Source: Prochlorococcus sp. AG-670-N10
GTDB lineage: Bacteria; Cyanobacteriota; Cyanobacteriia; PCC-6307; Cyanobiaceae
NCBI GenBank assembly: GCA_003209065.1
Contig: QCSX01000014.1
Coordinates: forward strand, 1-37,809
Direction of reading: 5' to 3'
DNA: 37,809 nt
Shown here one piece after another: positions 10,901-19,914 of the stretch (position 1 is its first letter; each line of letters starts with the position of its first letter). The position numbers and the translations under genes are program-made. The notes under the pieces are model-generated. The model saw only the letters and a list, made by a program, of their open reading frames with translations, ran no database searches and was not told where the DNA came from.

Positions 10901-11670
10901 GTTGTTATTAGTAGTTTTATATCTTCTTTTTTAAAAAGATTAATCAATTCCTTCTGAACATCATAATTTTTTAAAGTGGAAACAAATACTGTTTTAGGTG
11001 AAAAACCATTACACCTTAGTTGAGATATTAATTCATTTGATAATTCAATTTCGTTAGCTAAAAAAAGTGATTTATAAGAAATTATTCCAACCTTTAATCC
11101 TTTTTCATTTTTCCAATCATATTGATAAGGATCTGGATAGCTGACGTTAGATAAATATTTTAGTGGAATATTAGTTTCATTAGATGATAGATAACTTAAA
11201 CAATGTAGAAATCTTCGATAATTCTCCTTTCCTCCTGACTTAAGAAGTTTACTAATTTTTAATGAAGTATCTAAATCAACGCTACTTAATTCATTTAGTG
11301 ATAAATCCTCTTCATCCGTTCCAGAAAGAATTAAAAGAGTTTTATTAAGACTTACTTCTTTCCATTTTATTAATTGTTCAAGTCCATAACTCCATGTCCC
11401 TTTATCACCAAACAATCTTAAAACAACTATTTTTGCATAATTTATTGTTTTTAAAAAATAATTATCTATTTGTGCGAATGTATTTAGGTTTGAAATTTCT
11501 AATGCTCTAAAATTATCCTGGAATAAAAGAAATTCTTTATCTTCAATTAAATCTGAAATTATATTAATATCAGCTTTTACGCTCGTGATAAATATAAAAT
11601 CAGCTTTAGGATGTTCAATTAAATCAACGTTATTATTTTCATTTCCAGCAATATTTAATATCCTATGCAT
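7933..11670 (-). CDS. cobN: Cobaltochelatase large subunit CobN
   Basis: A 1245-residue member of the CobN/Mg-chelatase H family. The large subunit binds the tetrapyrrole for ATP-driven metal insertion, helped in cyanobacteria by ChlI/ChlD-type AAA+ subunits. HIGKHGTIEWLPGKSIGLS and the GNGVGLNTPQSVL, GGEDVCQILYLLGV and RVDVTLRISGMFRDAFP blocks are typical. Length (about 1245 rather than about 1330) and the N-terminus (MHRILNIAG) favour CobN over ChlH. It is divergent from ilvE-metH, so the B12 chelatase and the B12-dependent methionine synthase are close neighbours. The ATG at 11668-11670 gives a 71-base divergent promoter region. Confidence 0.88.
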   Translation of the reverse strand: MHRILNIAGNENNNVDLIEHPKADFIFITSVKADINIISDLIEDKEFLLFQDNFRALEISNLNTFAQIDNYFLKTINYAKIVVLRLFGDKGTWSYGLEQLIKWKEVSLNKTLLILSGTDEEDLSLNELSSVDLDTSLKISKLLKSGGKENYRRFLHCLSYLSSNETNIPLKYLSNVSYPDPYQYDWKNEKGLKVGIISYKSLFLANEIELSNELISQLRCNGFSPKTVFVSTLKNYDVQKELINLFKKEDIKLLITTTSFSSSLNSSSENIDNNLNIFKSLNLPILQILSSNKSRNNWLDSSTGMNPTDLLMQIIIPEFDGRITTKPCAFKEVISVNKTLCSKITSYKVDFGNIKWITKLTSNYLRLNNLNNFDKKISLVIANYPVKNGRIGNGVGLNTPQSVLNILYWLKDEGYDLGSRELPKNSSELISLLIKTRTNDIESQNNKPLDFLSLNEYLEFWNKLSLKPKNLIVDRWGVPSKSQDLENQGFSINGLFFGKICLLIQPQRGYDIESNKDIHSPDLPPPHRYLAQYYWIESKFDSNAICHIGKHGTIEWLPGKSIGLSDECFPSIICPPIPNIYPFIVNDPGEGSQAKRRTHATIIDHLTPPLDRSDLYGKLSTLEQCLDEYYEAKLLNSKRINIIEKSILEIIKNDFKDIIFFDESNKIEKIDSYLCELKESQIRTGLHIFGSRQKFINEINLIISIARVPTAKRSGLIQYIASNLNLDLDPWTNNYDQVLSDNDKEIISNYSKDNINNFRRALEFIENQAKYLIYHFFYKDQITLNELKILENKNILLLFNVDKKHKDYFNLIHKEILEPIIKSTINEKASFINALNGIYVSSGPSGAPTRGKTEVLPTGKNFFSVDSRGLPTESAWIVGCESASQIIDLYKQDHGQDLKKLAISVWATSTMRNGGEDVCQILYLLGVKPIWDGPSRRVIDIEIIPLSILNRPRVDVTLRISGMFRDAFPQLISLVYKAIKLVSKLDEDKKLNPISASYKNGDSLNRIFGSAPGSYGAGLQELISNSSWENINDFADSYLNWSKWIYSDGNEPIENKKELENALKNIQVVIHNQDNREHDILDSDDYYQFQGGISSAINKLQGKFPEIYHGDLSKYRLSKINKLSYEINKVVRTRVLNPKWIDGMKENGYKGAFEFSATLDYLYAYDATTKIVSDWCYTQIYNSWICDENLKKFFIENNPWALRDLSQRFLEIINREMWNDHTPEILENLKKIVNMADAKIEKNEY

Positions 11671-11741
11671 TTAATTATAACAATTAGGTTTAGAATACTT
11701 AAGTAAGTTAGAACAATTTTAACTCATTTCTAAAATAAAAT

Positions 11742-12656
11742 ATGCAAGAATTTCTTCCATATGCCTGGTTTGAAGGTAAGTGTATACCCTTTAAAGATGC
11801 AAAAGTGTCAATAGCAACTCATGCACTTCATTATGGAACAGCAGCCTTTGGAGGAATGAGAGCTATTCCAAATCCATCTAATAAGGATGAATTTCTTTTA
11901 TTTAGAACAGATAAACACATAAAAAGGTTATCTCAAAGTGCAAGATTGCTTTTAACAGAAATATCTGAAGAATATATATTTAATGCACTAAAAACAATAT
12001 TAAAAAAAAATAAACCTACAAAACCGATCTATATAAGACCTTTTGTTTATACAAGTGATTTAGGTATTGCTCCTAGATTACATAATATAGAAACTGATTT
12101 CTTCATTTATTGTATTGAACTAGGAGATTATTTATCTCCCGATGGTGTGTCTTGTAGGATGAGTAGTTGGACAAGACAAGAAGATAGATCTCTACCTTTA
12201 AGAGGTAAAATAAGCGGTGCTTACATTACTAGTTCATTAGCCAAGACAGAGGCTAGTTTATCAGGATTTGACGAAGCTTTGCTATTGAATTCTAGTGGTA
12301 AAGTAAGTGAGGCTAGTGGAATGAACTTATTTATAGTAAGAAATGGTGAATTGATTACACCAGGAGTTGATCAAGACATTCTAGAGGGAATTACTAGAGC
12401 TAGTGTTATTGAATTAGCGAAATCGTTTGGTATAAATGTTATAGAAAGACCTGTTGATAAAACAGAATTACTTATTGCTGATGAAGTATTTCTAACTGGT
12501 ACTGCAGCTAAAATTACACCTGTAAAGCAAATAGAATCAACAAATATTAATAATGATCGTCGCATAATGAATAAATTAAAAAATAAGCTTATCGAAATAA
12601 CGGAAGGCCGTTCACAAGACTATGATGATTGGATAACACGTATTGATATTAGTTAA
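11742..12656 (+). CDS. ilvE: Branched-chain amino acid aminotransferase
   Basis: A 304-residue fold-type IV PLP aminotransferase that makes leucine, isoleucine and valine from their 2-oxo acids. ATHALHYGTAAFGGMRA, RPFVYTSDLG, the PLP lysine K156 in RGKISGAY, and the phosphate-binding EASGMNLFIV and LTGTAAKITPV blocks are all present. No truncation is seen. It is transcribed away from cobN and followed after 24 bases by metH, so the two may be cotranscribed although they belong to different amino-acid pathways. Confidence 0.95.
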   Translation: MQEFLPYAWFEGKCIPFKDAKVSIATHALHYGTAAFGGMRAIPNPSNKDEFLLFRTDKHIKRLSQSARLLLTEISEEYIFNALKTILKKNKPTKPIYIRPFVYTSDLGIAPRLHNIETDFFIYCIELGDYLSPDGVSCRMSSWTRQEDRSLPLRGKISGAYITSSLAKTEASLSGFDEALLLNSSGKVSEASGMNLFIVRNGELITPGVDQDILEGITRASVIELAKSFGINVIERPVDKTELLIADEVFLTGTAAKITPVKQIESTNINNDRRIMNKLKNKLIEITEGRSQDYDDWITRIDIS

Positions 12657-12680
12657 CTTTTATTTTTTTTCTTTTAAATT

Positions 12681-15600
12681 ATGGTTTCATTTAGAAATTA
12701 TTTAAATAGAGATGATAAACCAATTATTATTTTTGATGGTGGGACAGGTACTTCTTTTCAAAATTTAAATTTATCATCACATCATTTTGGTGGGGATGAT
12801 TTAGAGGGTTGTAATGAAAACTTAGTTTTATCCTCTCCTAATATTGTTGAACAAGTACATAACTCATTTCTTGAAGCAGGTTGTCATGTAATTGAAACTA
12901 ATACGTTTGGAGCTTCATCTATTGTTTTAGATGAATATAATATTTCAAACAAAGCTTATGAGATCAATAAAAAAGCGGCTCAGATAGCAAAAAAATGTGC
13001 GAATTTATATTCCTCTATTAATACTCCTAGATTTGTAGCTGGATCAATTGGACCAACGACAAAATTACCAACATTAGGTCATATTAATTTTGATAAGCTG
13101 AAAGATTCATATGAAGAACAGATTAATGGTCTAATAGACGGAGGTATTGACCTTTTATTAATAGAAACATGCCAAGATGTATTACAAATAAAATCAGCAT
13201 TATTTGCTTCTCAAGAAGTAATCAAAAATAAGAATATTGAATTACCAATAATGATATCCATAACTATGGAAACCACAGGAACGATGCTAGTCGGTTCAGA
13301 TATAGCCTCTGCATTAACAATACTAGAACCATACGATATCGATATTTTGGGACTAAATTGTGCAACTGGTCCAGTTCAAATGAAAGAACATATTAAGTAT
13401 TTAGCTGAAAATTCACCCTTTGCAATTAGTTGTATACCTAATGCAGGATTACCTGAGAACATAGGGGGTGTTGCTCATTATAAATTAACTCCATTAGAGT
13501 TGAAAATGCAGTTGATGAACTTTATTTATGATTTTAACGTTCAACTTATTGGAGGGTGTTGTGGAACCACTCCTGAACATATCAAGCATTTATCATCAAT
13601 CATAGATGACATAGTCGATAAAAAAATAAATAATAACCTTTCTACTGTAAAAACAAATTTTATTCCTTCAGCCGCTTCTATATATAATTCAGTTCCATAT
13701 AAACAAGATAATTCAATATTAATTGTTGGAGAGCGTTTAAATGCTAGTGGATCAAAAAAAGTAAGGGAACTACTAAATGAAGATGATTGGGACGGCTTGG
13801 TATCAATTGCTAAGCAACAGCAAAAAGAAAATGCTCACATACTAGATGTCAATGTTGATTATGTAGGAAGAGATGGGGTTAAGGATATGAAAGAAATTAC
13901 CTCAAGATTAGTCACAAATATAAACCTTCCATTAATGATAGATTCAACAGAAGCAGACAAAATGGAAAGCGGATTAAAAACCGTAGGAGGAAAATGCATT
14001 ATAAATTCAACAAACTACGAAGATGGAGATGAAAGATTTAATCAGGTCTTAAAACTTGCATTAGATTATGGTGCTGGAATCGTTATTGGAACTATTGATG
14101 AAGATGGAATGGCAAGAACATCAGATAAAAAATATAGTATTGCAAAGAGAGCATTAATTAAAACTAGATCTAGTGGCCTTGCAGATTATGAGATATTTTT
14201 TGATCCTTTAGCACTGCCAATATCTACAGGAATTGAAGAAGACAGGTTAAATGCAAAAGCAACTATTGAGGCAATATCAAATATAAGAAAAAGCTTCCCA
14301 GATATTCATATTATTTTAGGAATATCTAATATAAGTTTTGGGCTTTCACCATTATCAAGAATTAATCTTAATTCAATATTTCTCGATGAATGTATAAAGG
14401 CAGGATTAGATTCAGCTATTATTGCACCAAATAAAATATTGCCTCTTTCAAAAATATCTGAGGAAACAAAAAAATTATGTTTAGATTTAATATATGACAG
14501 AAGGAAATTTGACAATGAAATATGTATATATGATCCATTAGTTGAACTAACAAAAGTATTCCAAGATTTAACAATCAGTGACTTTAAAAAATCATCTACT
14601 TCAAATAAAAACCTCACCTTAGAAGAAAAACTTAAAAACCATATTGTAGATGGAGAAAAAATAGGTTTAGAAGAACAATTAAATAAAGCGCTTAAAAAAT
14701 ACAAACCACTTGAAATAATTAATACTTATTTATTAGATGGAATGAAAGTAGTCGGAGAACTATTTGGATCCGGCCAAATGCAATTACCTTTTGTATTGCA
14801 ATCAGCGGAAACAATGAAATTTGCTGTTTCAGTGCTAGAACCACATATGGAAACAGTAGATAAAAAAATATCTAACGGAAAATTACTAATAGCAACTGTT
14901 AAAGGAGATGTTCATGATATAGGTAAAAATTTAGTTGATATAATTCTCTCAAATAATGGATTTGATGTAATCAACCTTGGAATTAAGCAGGATGTTTCAG
15001 CGATTATTGATGCACAAAAAAAACACAAAGCAGACTGTATTGCTATGAGTGGTTTACTTGTTAAATCTACAGCATTTATGAAGGATAATTTAGAAGCATT
15101 TAACAATGCTGAAATTAATGTTCCAGTTATTCTTGGAGGTGCCGCATTAACTCCAAAATTTGTGAACGAAGATTGTAGTCAGATATATAAAGGTAAAATT
15201 TTGTATGGGAAAGATGCTTTTACAGATTTACAATTTATGAATGACTATATGGATAGTAAAAAGAAGGGTAATTGGTCTAATGAAAATGGTTTTACTAATA
15301 CTGATGATATTCAAATTAAATTAGCCTCCCCAAGCTCTTCTGCTAAAGATAAAAATTTAAATAAAAATTTTGAAAAAACCAAAAGTATTCAATTAATTGA
15401 AAATTTTAATAGATCTAATTTTGTAGAAGAAGAGGAACCTATAATGGCTCCATTTTTGGGAACTAGAGTTCTTCAAGATTTTGAAATAGACTTTGACAAA
15501 CTAATTTTTTATTTGGATAAAAAAGCATTATTTAGTGGTCAATGGCAAATTAAAAAAAACAAAGGTCAATCAGTAGAAGAATACAATAATTATTTAGATT

Positions 15601-16241
15601 CATATGCAAATCCATTACTTGAAAAATGGATCAATATTATTTTAGATAAAGGCCTAGTTTCACCAAAAGCTGTCTATGGCTACTTCCGTTGCGGGAGGAA
15701 TGATAATAGTATTTACCTCTTTGATCATGTATCAAATAAAAAAATTTCTGAATTTAATTTTCCTCGACAAAAATCGGGAAATAATCTTTGCATTGCTGAT
15801 TTTTACTGTGATCTTAAAAATAATTATCCAGTAGATATTTTTCCAATGCAAGCAGTAACAATGGGGGAAATAGCTAGCGAATATTCTCAAGAATTATTTA
15901 AAGCTGATAAATATAGTGATTATTTAATATTTCATGGTTTAACCGTTCAATTAGCAGAGGCTCTTGCAGAATATGTTCATTCAATAGTAAGAATTGAATG
16001 TGGATTTAAATCATATGAGCCAAACAATAACCGTGAAATATTAGCTCAAAAATATAGAGGAGCTAGATACTCATTTGGTTATCCAGCTTGTCCTAAAGTT
16101 TCTGATTCAAATATACAGTTATCATTATTGGATACAAAAAGGATTAATTTAACAATGGATGAATCAGAGCAATTACATCCTGAACAAAGTACTACTGCAA
16201 TAATTTCACTTCATTCAAAAGCGAAATATTTTAGTGCCTAA
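12681..16241 (+). CDS. metH: Cobalamin-dependent methionine synthase
   Basis: An 1186-residue four-module MetH, transferring a methyl group from methyltetrahydrofolate through cobalamin to homocysteine. Module order: homocysteine-binding barrel with zinc motif [10 protein letters not shown] (near residue 295); pterin barrel with [12 protein letters not shown]12-binding cap and Rossmann domain with DVHDIGKN, whose H745 is the lower cobalt ligand; and the C-terminal reactivation domain that binds AdoMet ([13 protein letters not shown]). All modules are intact. Prochlorococcus is known to rely on B12 for methionine synthesis, consistent with cobN and cobU in the same window. A weak terminator-like hairpin lies just past the stop. 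Confidence 0.97.
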   Translation: MVSFRNYLNRDDKPIIIFDGGTGTSFQNLNLSSHHFGGDDLEGCNENLVLSSPNIVEQVHNSFLEAGCHVIETNTFGASSIVLDEYNISNKAYEINKKAAQIAKKCANLYSSINTPRFVAGSIGPTTKLPTLGHINFDKLKDSYEEQINGLIDGGIDLLLIETCQDVLQIKSALFASQEVIKNKNIELPIMISITMETTGTMLVGSDIASALTILEPYDIDILGLNCATGPVQMKEHIKYLAENSPFAISCIPNAGLPENIGGVAHYKLTPLELKMQLMNFIYDFNVQLIGGCCGTTPEHIKHLSSIIDDIVDKKINNNLSTVKTNFIPSAASIYNSVPYKQDNSILIVGERLNASGSKKVRELLNEDDWDGLVSIAKQQQKENAHILDVNVDYVGRDGVKDMKEITSRLVTNINLPLMIDSTEADKMESGLKTVGGKCIINSTNYEDGDERFNQVLKLALDYGAGIVIGTIDEDGMARTSDKKYSIAKRALIKTRSSGLADYEIFFDPLALPISTGIEEDRLNAKATIEAISNIRKSFPDIHIILGISNISFGLSPLSRINLNSIFLDECIKAGLDSAIIAPNKILPLSKISEETKKLCLDLIYDRRKFDNEICIYDPLVELTKVFQDLTISDFKKSSTSNKNLTLEEKLKNHIVDGEKIGLEEQLNKALKKYKPLEIINTYLLDGMKVVGELFGSGQMQLPFVLQSAETMKFAVSVLEPHMETVDKKISNGKLLIATVKGDVHDIGKNLVDIILSNNGFDVINLGIKQDVSAIIDAQKKHKADCIAMSGLLVKSTAFMKDNLEAFNNAEINVPVILGGAALTPKFVNEDCSQIYKGKILYGKDAFTDLQFMNDYMDSKKKGNWSNENGFTNTDDIQIKLASPSSSAKDKNLNKNFEKTKSIQLIENFNRSNFVEEEEPIMAPFLGTRVLQDFEIDFDKLIFYLDKKALFSGQWQIKKNKGQSVEEYNNYLDSYANPLLEKWINIILDKGLVSPKAVYGYFRCGRNDNSIYLFDHVSNKKISEFNFPRQKSGNNLCIADFYCDLKNNYPVDIFPMQAVTMGEIASEYSQELFKADKYSDYLIFHGLTVQLAEALAEYVHSIVRIECGFKSYEPNNNREILAQKYRGARYSFGYPACPKVSDSNIQLSLLDTKRINLTMDESEQLHPEQSTTAIISLHSKAKYFSA

Positions 16242-16249
16242 ATAAATTT

Positions 16250-16279
16250 TAGATTATAAATTATTTTCAAGATAATCTA
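16250..16279. terminator. Putative bidirectional terminator hairpin, metH / 73-aa gene
   Basis: Arms TAGATTAT (16250-16257) and ATAATCTA (16272-16279) are perfectly complementary around a 14-base loop. The hairpin lies between the convergent ends of metH and the reverse-strand small gene, overlapping the latter's last codons. The stem is AT-rich and weak, with no strong T-run. Confidence 0.35.
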
Positions 16280-16475
16280 TAATTTCTTCTTGAAGTTCTT
16301 CCATAATTTCATAATCACTTATATCGATGCCATCACCTGCAGCGTCTTGAATTAATTCTAAATAATATGATGCCCCATCACTCGCCAAGAATTCAGTTGC
16401 TGATGTTTCATCACATTCTTTAAAAGCTTCAATTAGGGATTTAAATGCTATGTTTTCAGTGAAGTCCCAATCCAT
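16254..16475 (-). CDS. Small acidic conserved-looking hypothetical protein
   Basis: A 73-residue, strongly acidic protein with no cysteine, signal peptide or membrane helix. It is mainly helical by appearance, ending in a Glu-rich stretch (EIMEELQEEIIDYLENN). I do not recognise a characterised family. Its gene converges on metH. The clear ATG start, codon use like the neighbours and lack of any alternative gene on the other strand support coding. Acidic proteins of this size can be partner-binding or adaptor proteins, but that is only a guess. Confidence 0.7.
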   Translation of the reverse strand: MDWDFTENIAFKSLIEAFKECDETSATEFLASDGASYYLELIQDAAGDGIDISDYEIMEELQEEIIDYLENNL

Positions 16476-16583
16476 ATTGAAAAAAACCTTATTAAAATTA
16501 TTACCTCTTTACCCCCCATATTCGTCAACCCTTTTTTAAGAAATGTATGAGTATTTATTATTATTTAAATAAATTATCTAAAA

Positions 16584-16976
16584 ATGAATAAAGAAAGTCA
16601 AAAAAATAATGAACATTTAAATGTTTTAGGACAAAAGCTCGAGGTATGCAGCTGCAAACCTCTTACAGGTTGGTTTCGAGATGGATATTGCAAATACGAT
16701 TCAAATGATGGAGGAAATCATTCAATTTGCTGCATAATGGATGATAATTTCCTTAAATATAGTATGTCTCAAGGTAATGATTTAATAACCCCTATGCCAA
16801 TGTATTCATTCCCAGGCTTGAAGGATGGAGATCATTGGTGTATTTGTTTAGATAGGTGGAGACAGGCATTGCTTGATGGCTTAGCACCTATGGTTATTTT
16901 AGAAGCAACAAATATAATAGTTTTAGAATCTGTATCGTTAGAAAAATTAAAAGAATATCAATTTAATAAAAAGTAA
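16584..16976 (+). CDS. DUF2237 family protein
   Basis: A 130-residue cytoplasmic protein matching the DUF2237 pattern: NVLGQKLEVCSCKPLTGWFRDGYC near the N-terminus, then CC in HSICCIMDDNFL, SFPGLKDGDHWCICLDRW and a closing ATNIIVLE stretch. The several conserved cysteines (CSC, C, CC, CIC) could bind metal or form a redox site, but no function is established for the family that I know of. It starts at an ATG 108 bases from the divergent 73-aa gene. Confidence 0.8.
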   Translation: MNKESQKNNEHLNVLGQKLEVCSCKPLTGWFRDGYCKYDSNDGGNHSICCIMDDNFLKYSMSQGNDLITPMPMYSFPGLKDGDHWCICLDRWRQALLDGLAPMVILEATNIIVLESVSLEKLKEYQFNKK

Positions 16977-17032
16977 TTCCTAATTTATTATCTTTTTTAA
17001 AATGAATATGAGAATTTTTTCTATTTTTATAA

Positions 17033-17863
17033 ATGAGAAGTGAAAAATATTGGGTTAAAGCATTAGATCAAACTCATTTATCTATTACCAATAATGGCTT
17101 ATTTCCTTTAAAAACGACTGTTGTAACTAGTGAATATTACAATAAAAATGACTTTATAATTAGAGAACTTGATACTTCAAAATTTAAGAAAAAAAATAGT
17201 TTTGGTCCAAAACAGAATCCATTTAAACCATGGGATAAGATACTTGAAGTTGATAAAATTGGATCTAATCATCAATTAATACTAAATAAATATCCTGTAC
17301 AAACAGGTCATATTTTACTAATAACAAATACTTGGAAACCTCAAGATGGATGGTTAGATATTAATGATTGGATAGCTATACAAATGGTAAATGAAGATAC
17401 AAGTGGCCTATGGTTTTTTAATAGTTCTCCCATAGCAGGTGCAAGTCAACCGCATAGGCATTTTCAGCTTTTAAGAAGAGATCATGGTGAAATCACTTGT
17501 CCAAGAGAGAAGTGGTTTTTAGATTTAGAAAATAATAATTATCAAGACAGCAAGCTTAAGCAAAATTCTGTTGTATCAAAATTTAACTTTTTAGATAATT
17601 CAATAAATATTTATAATTTATACTTAGAACTTTCAAAAAAAATTGGTTTAGGAAATCCAATTGATGATGAAAAACCAAGATTTCCTCACAACATTTTAAT
17701 TACAAATAATTGGATAGCCATAATTAAAAGGAAGCACGATCACGTCCATGGCTTTAGTGTTAATGGGTTGGGTTTTGCTGGATATTTACTAGTCACAGAA
17801 AAATCTAATATTAATTATTTAAAGAAATATGGACCAGAGAAACTTCTTGAAAATTTTGTTTGA
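17033..17863 (+). CDS. Ap4A phosphorylase / ATP adenylyltransferase-type HIT-superfamily protein
   Basis: A 276-residue protein of the Apa1/Apa2-like branch of the HIT superfamily, which splits diadenosine tetraphosphate with phosphate into ATP and ADP. The catalytic triad motif appears as H141-R-H143-F-Q145 in SQPHRHFQLLRR. The N-terminal GPKQNPFKPW and KYPVQTGHILLIT blocks and the later PHNILITNNW block also fit. A few bases separate it from the convergent 83-aa gene. The exact nucleotide substrate is inferred from the family. Confidence 0.87.
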   Translation: MRSEKYWVKALDQTHLSITNNGLFPLKTTVVTSEYYNKNDFIIRELDTSKFKKKNSFGPKQNPFKPWDKILEVDKIGSNHQLILNKYPVQTGHILLITNTWKPQDGWLDINDWIAIQMVNEDTSGLWFFNSSPIAGASQPHRHFQLLRRDHGEITCPREKWFLDLENNNYQDSKLKQNSVVSKFNFLDNSINIYNLYLELSKKIGLGNPIDDEKPRFPHNILITNNWIAIIKRKHDHVHGFSVNGLGFAGYLLVTEKSNINYLKKYGPEKLLENFV

Positions 17864-17866
17864 AAA

Positions 17867-18118
17867 TCAACTACTAACTTCAACTTTGTCTCTAGAGATT
17901 TGATTTTCTAGAACTTCTATTGAAGCACTTACTGATGCAATTTTTCTTTCAAGAGAATCCTTGATGTAATTAAGCATTTCTAATTTCTTTTTTTGATAAA
18001 AAGACTTTTTTTCTTCTGAGGATTTAAAGTTACAGTAAAACATTTTTTTATTTTTATTATAAAAATTTATTTTGTTGAGACGTGACTTATAAAAAGCAAG
18101 ATTTTGATTTAAAGACAA
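17867..18118 (-). CDS. Small coiled-coil hypothetical protein
   Basis: An 83-residue Lys- and Glu-rich protein. Residues about 35-78 (EKKSFYQKKKLEMLNYIKD, then a run through IEVLENQIS) look like one long helix or coiled coil. There is no membrane helix. I do not recognise a family. It is divergent from the RHH/J-domain gene across a 72-base AT-rich gap, so the two may share a control region. Coding is supported by the clean ATG start, tidy fit between neighbours and no competing ORF. Confidence 0.6.
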   Translation of the reverse strand: MSLNQNLAFYKSRLNKINFYNKNKKMFYCNFKSSEEKKSFYQKKKLEMLNYIKDSLERKIASVSASIEVLENQISRDKVEVSS

Positions 18119-18190
18119 AATATTTATTTAGACTTTCATAATATGAATACAATTAATATTTTTGTTCTATTATTAAAAAAAAATGTTTAA

Positions 18191-19204
18191 TTGAGTAATT
18201 CTGAGAATTCAAATACAAAAAGAATTTCAATTGATTTACCAGAAGAGTTAGTTTCTAGGTTTGATCAATTACGAAAAGAATGGGGTTTTAGAGCAAGAGG
18301 TCCTGTAATAGAAAAGTTGCTTACGGAAATTCTTCAAGAAGAAGACTTATTACCTAAAAGTCAACAACAGACAATTGATTACAGCGAAAAGGTGAATATA
18401 AATGAATACTCTAACTTTGATGAAAAGAGTGCTTTAGTCCTTATTAAATCTAATAAGGATGAGAGTACTAGTACAGAATCCGAAGAAAAACTTCTTTTAA
18501 ATAAGAAAGAAGTTATTGAGAAACCTAACTTAAACATCAACCTACCTAATTTTGTTGGAAAAAAGGTTAGAAATCTGAGAAGAAGTATAAATATTGAAAA
18601 AACAAAACAAAAAATTAATGATATTCAAATTAATACAATCAAGGAAAAAGATTTAATAAAATGTCGAATTGAAATTATAAGCCATTGGAAAAACCTATAT
18701 GGATCAATTCCGAATGAACAAGTAATAGAAGCATCTATTGATTGGTTTTGTATAGACATTTGGCCAAATATTGATGGAACCGAGCAGTTACCATTCACTT
18801 GGAGTGCCGCAAATAAATTAATGTCGGATTTATGTCCTTTTTGGATAAAACAAACTCCCTCCTTAGAATTAGTTATTTTAATGATAGGTGTATTAGAAGA
18901 TCCATTTGCAACATCTGATTTATTAAATAGGGTCCCAACATTAGTAAGAAGATTTATAAGTAGGTTTAAAAGGAAAAATAAGGGGAATTCATTTGAAGCA
19001 CTTGATTCAACAATGACTGTTCATGGAGCTCTAAAATTATTAAAGTTATCAACCGCTGCAGGGTCAGCACATACATTAAATAAAATAAGAGAAGCATATA
19101 AAATTAAAGCTTTAGAAACTCATCCAGATTCTGGTGGGTCTACTGATGAGATGAGGAAATTAAATGATGCATATCAATTGCTTAAAAATATGTATAGAAG
19201 ATAG
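18191..19204 (+). CDS. Ribbon-helix-helix plus DnaJ-like C-terminal domain protein
   Basis: A 337-residue protein with an unusual two-end design. Residues about 10-50 read as a CopG-type ribbon-helix-helix DNA-binding domain (RISIDLPEELVSRFDQLRKE, then a GFRARGPVIEKLL helix). A charged linker follows to about 130, then a Trp-rich globular middle (about 155-260). The C-terminus resembles the second half of a J-domain, with H311-P-D313 in ETHPDSGGSTDEMRKLNDAY. HPD is the motif that stimulates Hsp70 ATPase, so a DNA-binding DnaK partner is possible. The start appears to be TTG at 18191; a nearby ATG at 18183 gives only a three-residue peptide. A palindrome cluster begins just after its stop. Confidence 0.75.
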   Translation: MSNSENSNTKRISIDLPEELVSRFDQLRKEWGFRARGPVIEKLLTEILQEEDLLPKSQQQTIDYSEKVNINEYSNFDEKSALVLIKSNKDESTSTESEEKLLLNKKEVIEKPNLNINLPNFVGKKVRNLRRSINIEKTKQKINDIQINTIKEKDLIKCRIEIISHWKNLYGSIPNEQVIEASIDWFCIDIWPNIDGTEQLPFTWSAANKLMSDLCPFWIKQTPSLELVILMIGVLEDPFATSDLLNRVPTLVRRFISRFKRKNKGNSFEALDSTMTVHGALKLLKLSTAAGSAHTLNKIREAYKIKALETHPDSGGSTDEMRKLNDAYQLLKNMYRR

Positions 19205-19620
19205 TGTTAATAATCTTATATGAGACTTACTCTAAGTCTAAATAAAAGTCTTATATAAGACTTAAGAGATGATATTTAAATTAAAAAAATTTCTAAAAAG
19301 TAATTCTTGCTTTTCAGAGTAGTTAAATGTGAATAATGCATAACAAATGATGGTGTATTAACTTTCTTATATAAGACTTAACATAATTCAGTACACAAAC
19401 ACTCCTCAAATAGAAGAGTTGAATAAATTTATATAAAAAGAGTATTACTAGTCTTATATAGGACTTATAAATAGTCTACTAATGAATCTTAAATAAGATA
19501 ATCAATATATAGTCTAATTTTATAATTTATTGTCCTTTGCTTGTCCAGTCTTGAAGTAATGTACTAAAAACATAAATATAACTAGAGTTTCAATTATGTA
19601 GTGCTGCCTTAAAGACAGTA
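19205..19620. other. 416-base gene-free region rich in short palindromes
   Basis: No convincing ORF is found on either strand between the RHH/J gene and the small secreted-protein gene. The region holds repeated palindromes of the CTTATATAAG type (annotated separately), AT-rich filler and a hairpin at its right end. It is long for this compact genome, where most gaps are below 100 bases. Confidence 0.7.
19212..19499. repeat. Cluster of AAGTCTTATATAAGACTT-type palindromes
   Basis: One copy is a perfect 18-base palindrome at 19246-19263 (AAGTCTTATATAAGACTT). Degenerate copies lie at about 19212-19228 (ATCTTATATGAGACTT), 19365-19379 (TCTTATATAAGACTT), 19450-19466 (AGTCTTATATAGGACTT) and 19486-19499 (ATCTTAAATAAGAT). 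Spacing is irregular (about 34, 119, 85 and 36 bases), so this is not a CRISPR array. Copies are close enough in sequence to suggest a common binding site or a small spreading element. Confidence 0.75.
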
Positions 19621-19623
19621 CTA
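19599..19623. terminator. Hairpin at the 3' end of the small secreted-protein gene
   Basis: TAGTGCTG (19599-19606) and CAGTACTA (19616-19623) form an eight-pair stem with one G-T pair and a 9-base loop. The right arm overlaps the reverse-strand stop codon of the 82-aa gene. It may end transcription from that side, but no clear T-run follows. Confidence 0.35.
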
Positions 19624-19869
19624 CCGAGATTGCAAGTTTTGTAATGCAGTATTTTTATTAATACTTGGCACATCGTTTAACCCGTTTGCATCAAACCAAG
19701 GAGCGCTTGCCCAGTCAAAACCTTCTCCGAACGTATTATCTGGAGCTGTTATATACCAATGGCATGATGCGTCTGGAACATCAACTGAACATTTAGACCA
19801 GTCGTCAGACCATTGAGGGACTTGAACCCAAAGAACAGAAGATATTAAAAATGAAATAATATTAATCAT
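19621..19869 (-). CDS. Small exported-looking protein with a cysteine pair
   Basis: An 82-residue protein. The first 16 or so residues (MINIISFLISSVLWVQ) look like a short signal peptide, and the rest is polar and aromatic, rich in Trp and Asp, with two cysteines (C27 and C36) that could form a disulfide after export. I recognise no family. The gene lies between palindromes on both sides and downstream of pheT on the same strand. Its amino-acid make-up (WSDDWSKC, ASCHWYITAPDN, FDWASAPWFDANG) is less AT-driven than its neighbours, which supports real coding and hints at a distinct history. Confidence 0.6.
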   Translation of the reverse strand: MINIISFLISSVLWVQVPQWSDDWSKCSVDVPDASCHWYITAPDNTFGEGFDWASAPWFDANGLNDVPSINKNTALQNLQSR

Positions 19870-19914
19870 GAGTATTATTATATATTATCAATTAAATTAA
19901 TAGGATTATTATTT

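Noticed and set aside
14306-14704. 132-codon reverse ORF inside metH
   Set aside because: The metH pterin and cap domains on the forward strand are clear, so this is a shadow frame.
18183-18194. ATG at 18183 as start of the RHH/J gene
   Set aside because: It is followed by a stop after three codons and is not in the gene's frame.
19212-19499. CRISPR array
   Set aside because: Repeats are short palindromes at irregular spacing with no uniform spacers and no cas genes nearby.
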